Positions 13,622 through 14,234 of a stretch of DNA of 14,234 bases are shown here, in pieces. The stretch's first letter is position 1. Every line of letters starts with the position of its first letter. This DNA comes from an uncultured Rubrobacteraceae bacterium (GTDB lineage Bacteria; Actinomycetota; Rubrobacteria; Rubrobacterales; Rubrobacteraceae). The stretch covers positions 1 through 14,234 of the forward strand of contig CADCUZ010000038.1 in assembly GCA_902806015.1 (NCBI GenBank). The letters are read 5' to 3'. Below the pieces are notes generated by a model, which did no database searches, was not told where the DNA came from, and saw only the letters and a list, made by a program, of their open reading frames with translations. Position numbers and translations under genes: made by a program.

Positions 13622-14019
13622 CCCTGATCTCCTCCCTGCACGGCTTTCTCGACGGCCCCTCTTGCGTTGCGCATGTCGTAGAGCACGAGGCCGACCCGGG
13701 CCTCCGACGCGGTCGTGGCGGCCATGAAGCCGCCGCCGGCCAGCCGGACCAGCAGGAGGTGCCCCCCCCCGGTGTCCACCCTCACCTGCGAGGCGTGGCC
13801 CTTGCCGCTCTCCCTGGCCGCCCTCTCGGCTAGGTTCGCCACCGCCGCCAGCATGGCCGCGACCCGCTCCCGCTCAACGCCGGGGGCGTGTGAGGAAGAG
13901 AGCAGGGCGCCTTCCCCCGCGAGTACCGCACACGATGCTATGTCCCCCGAGAGCGCCCGGAGGTCCGCCAGGACGCGCTCCAGGTCCCCCCCCGAGCCGA
14001 CCTTTTCGCTTTCCGTCAC
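13618..14019 (-). CDS. Roadblock/LC7 domain protein (MglB-like)
   Basis: The 133-residue protein is a single Roadblock/LC7 domain: helix LERVLADLRAL (13-23), strand IASCAVLAGEGALLSSS (27-43), the long helix ERERVAAMLAAVANLAERAA (50-69), strands QVRVDTGGGHLLLVRLAGG and FMAATTA, then the C-terminal helix MRNARGAVEKAV. In bacteria such domains dimerise and partner small Ras-like GTPases, as MglB does with MglA, or sit in actinobacterial conservons with a GTPase, DUF742 and a kinase. None of those is next to it here. Start is GTG at 14019 with GGGAGGT three or four bases upstream. It is first in an operon with the membrane-anchored small protein. Confidence 0.85.
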   Translation of the reverse strand: MTESEKVGSGGDLERVLADLRALSGDIASCAVLAGEGALLSSSHAPGVERERVAAMLAAVANLAERAARESGKGHASQVRVDTGGGHLLLVRLAGGGFMAATTASEARVGLVLYDMRNARGAVEKAVQGGDQG

Positions 14020-14055
14020 AAGACCTCCCGTGCCCGCCTACCCGTCGGAGCGGGC

Positions 14056-14061
14056 ATTATA
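14056..14061 (-). promoter_or_regulatory. Consensus -10 of the Roadblock operon
   Basis: Minus-strand TATAAT at 14061-14056 matches the consensus and predicts a start near 14049 with a ~30-base leader containing the Shine-Dalgarno. The -35 (about 14079-14084) is GC-rich and poor. Confidence 0.45.
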
Positions 14062-14092
14062 ACGGATGGAGACGAGGGGCCCGCCGGTCCGC

Positions 14093-14121
14093 TTCACACG
14101 CACCTGTGCGGATGGTATATT
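14093..14121 (+). promoter_or_regulatory. Sigma70-type promoter of tRNA-Val
   Basis: TTCACA (14093-14098) and TATATT (14116-14121) are spaced by exactly 17 bases. The predicted start near 14128 is four bases before the mature tRNA 5' end. This is the best -35/-10 pair in the window. Confidence 0.65.
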
Positions 14122-14131
14122 CATCGCCCAC

Positions 14132-14203
14132 GGGCGATTAGCTCAGCGGGAGAGCGCTGCCTTCACACGGCAGAGGTCGCTGGTTCGAAACCAGCATCGC
14201 CCA
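14132..14203 (+). tRNA. tRNA-Val (anticodon CAC)
   Basis: The cloverleaf is complete: acceptor GGGCGAT pairs with ATCGCCC, D-arm starts TAGCTCAGC, anticodon stem CTGCC/GGCAG encloses loop TTCACAC (anticodon CAC), T-arm GCTGG-TTCGAAA-CCAGC, discriminator A. CCA is not encoded (CTC follows). The variable loop is short, a class I tRNA. Confidence 0.96.
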
Positions 14204-14234
14204 CTCCGAAAAACTGCGTACCTAAGCGGTAAAC

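Noticed and set aside
1..14234. CRISPR array, insertion sequence, phage or toxin-antitoxin genes
   Set aside because: No regularly spaced repeats, transposase or integrase motifs, or convincing toxin/antitoxin pair were seen in any frame.

Overview
The window is GC-rich (about two-thirds G+C by eye) and uses GTG and TTG starts freely. The gene set points to a Rubrobacter-like deep-branching actinobacterium: C50 carotenoid genes resembling those of haloarchaea, a Tat-lipoprotein arylsulfotransferase-like protein, a stand-alone Roadblock protein, and a long plant/cyanobacterial-type IspH. The genus is inferred from gene content and no 16S is present.

Left part (1-3300): the 5' two-thirds of a minus-strand arylsulfotransferase-like Tat lipoprotein runs off the left edge. 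Divergent from it is a UbiB/ABC1-family protein that has lost the lysine and other signature residues of the family. After it comes a decayed stretch with a type IV pilin-like remnant, then a small minus-strand gene of 73 codons with a strong Shine-Dalgarno and a clear terminator.

Centre (3305-6357): a compact bacterioruberin (C50 carotenoid) locus. cruF (minus) is divergent from a UbiA-family lycopene elongase (lyeJ-like) and a CrtI/CrtD-type desaturase (plus). The two plus-strand genes overlap by 4 bases at CTGA, which implies a rare CTG start. The 48-bp divergent gap has back-to-back -10 elements placed so that both mRNAs would be leaderless. The same three genes cluster in haloarchaea. 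Together they would convert lycopene to bacterioruberin: addition of two C5 units, 3,4-desaturation and end-group hydration. A class V aminotransferase follows.

Accessory strip (7539-11400): three broken genes (a sulfatase, an RTX calcium-binding C-terminus, and an FAD-monooxygenase with a large internal deletion) interleave with intact genes. The intact ones are a small SH3/LSm-like beta protein and a two-gene operon of a 14-TM DHA2 drug exporter with a downstream protein built from two copies of a ~100-residue unit. I see no insertion sequence, integrase or CRISPR.

Right part (11402-14234): a stand-alone CheY-like receiver (minus), divergent ispH (plus; it supplies the IPP/DMAPP that the carotenoid genes consume), a two-gene Roadblock/membrane-anchor operon (minus, GTGA overlap), and tRNA-Val(CAC) (plus) with a good sigma70-type promoter. 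The tRNA's 3' acceptor strand is repeated just upstream of its own 5' end.
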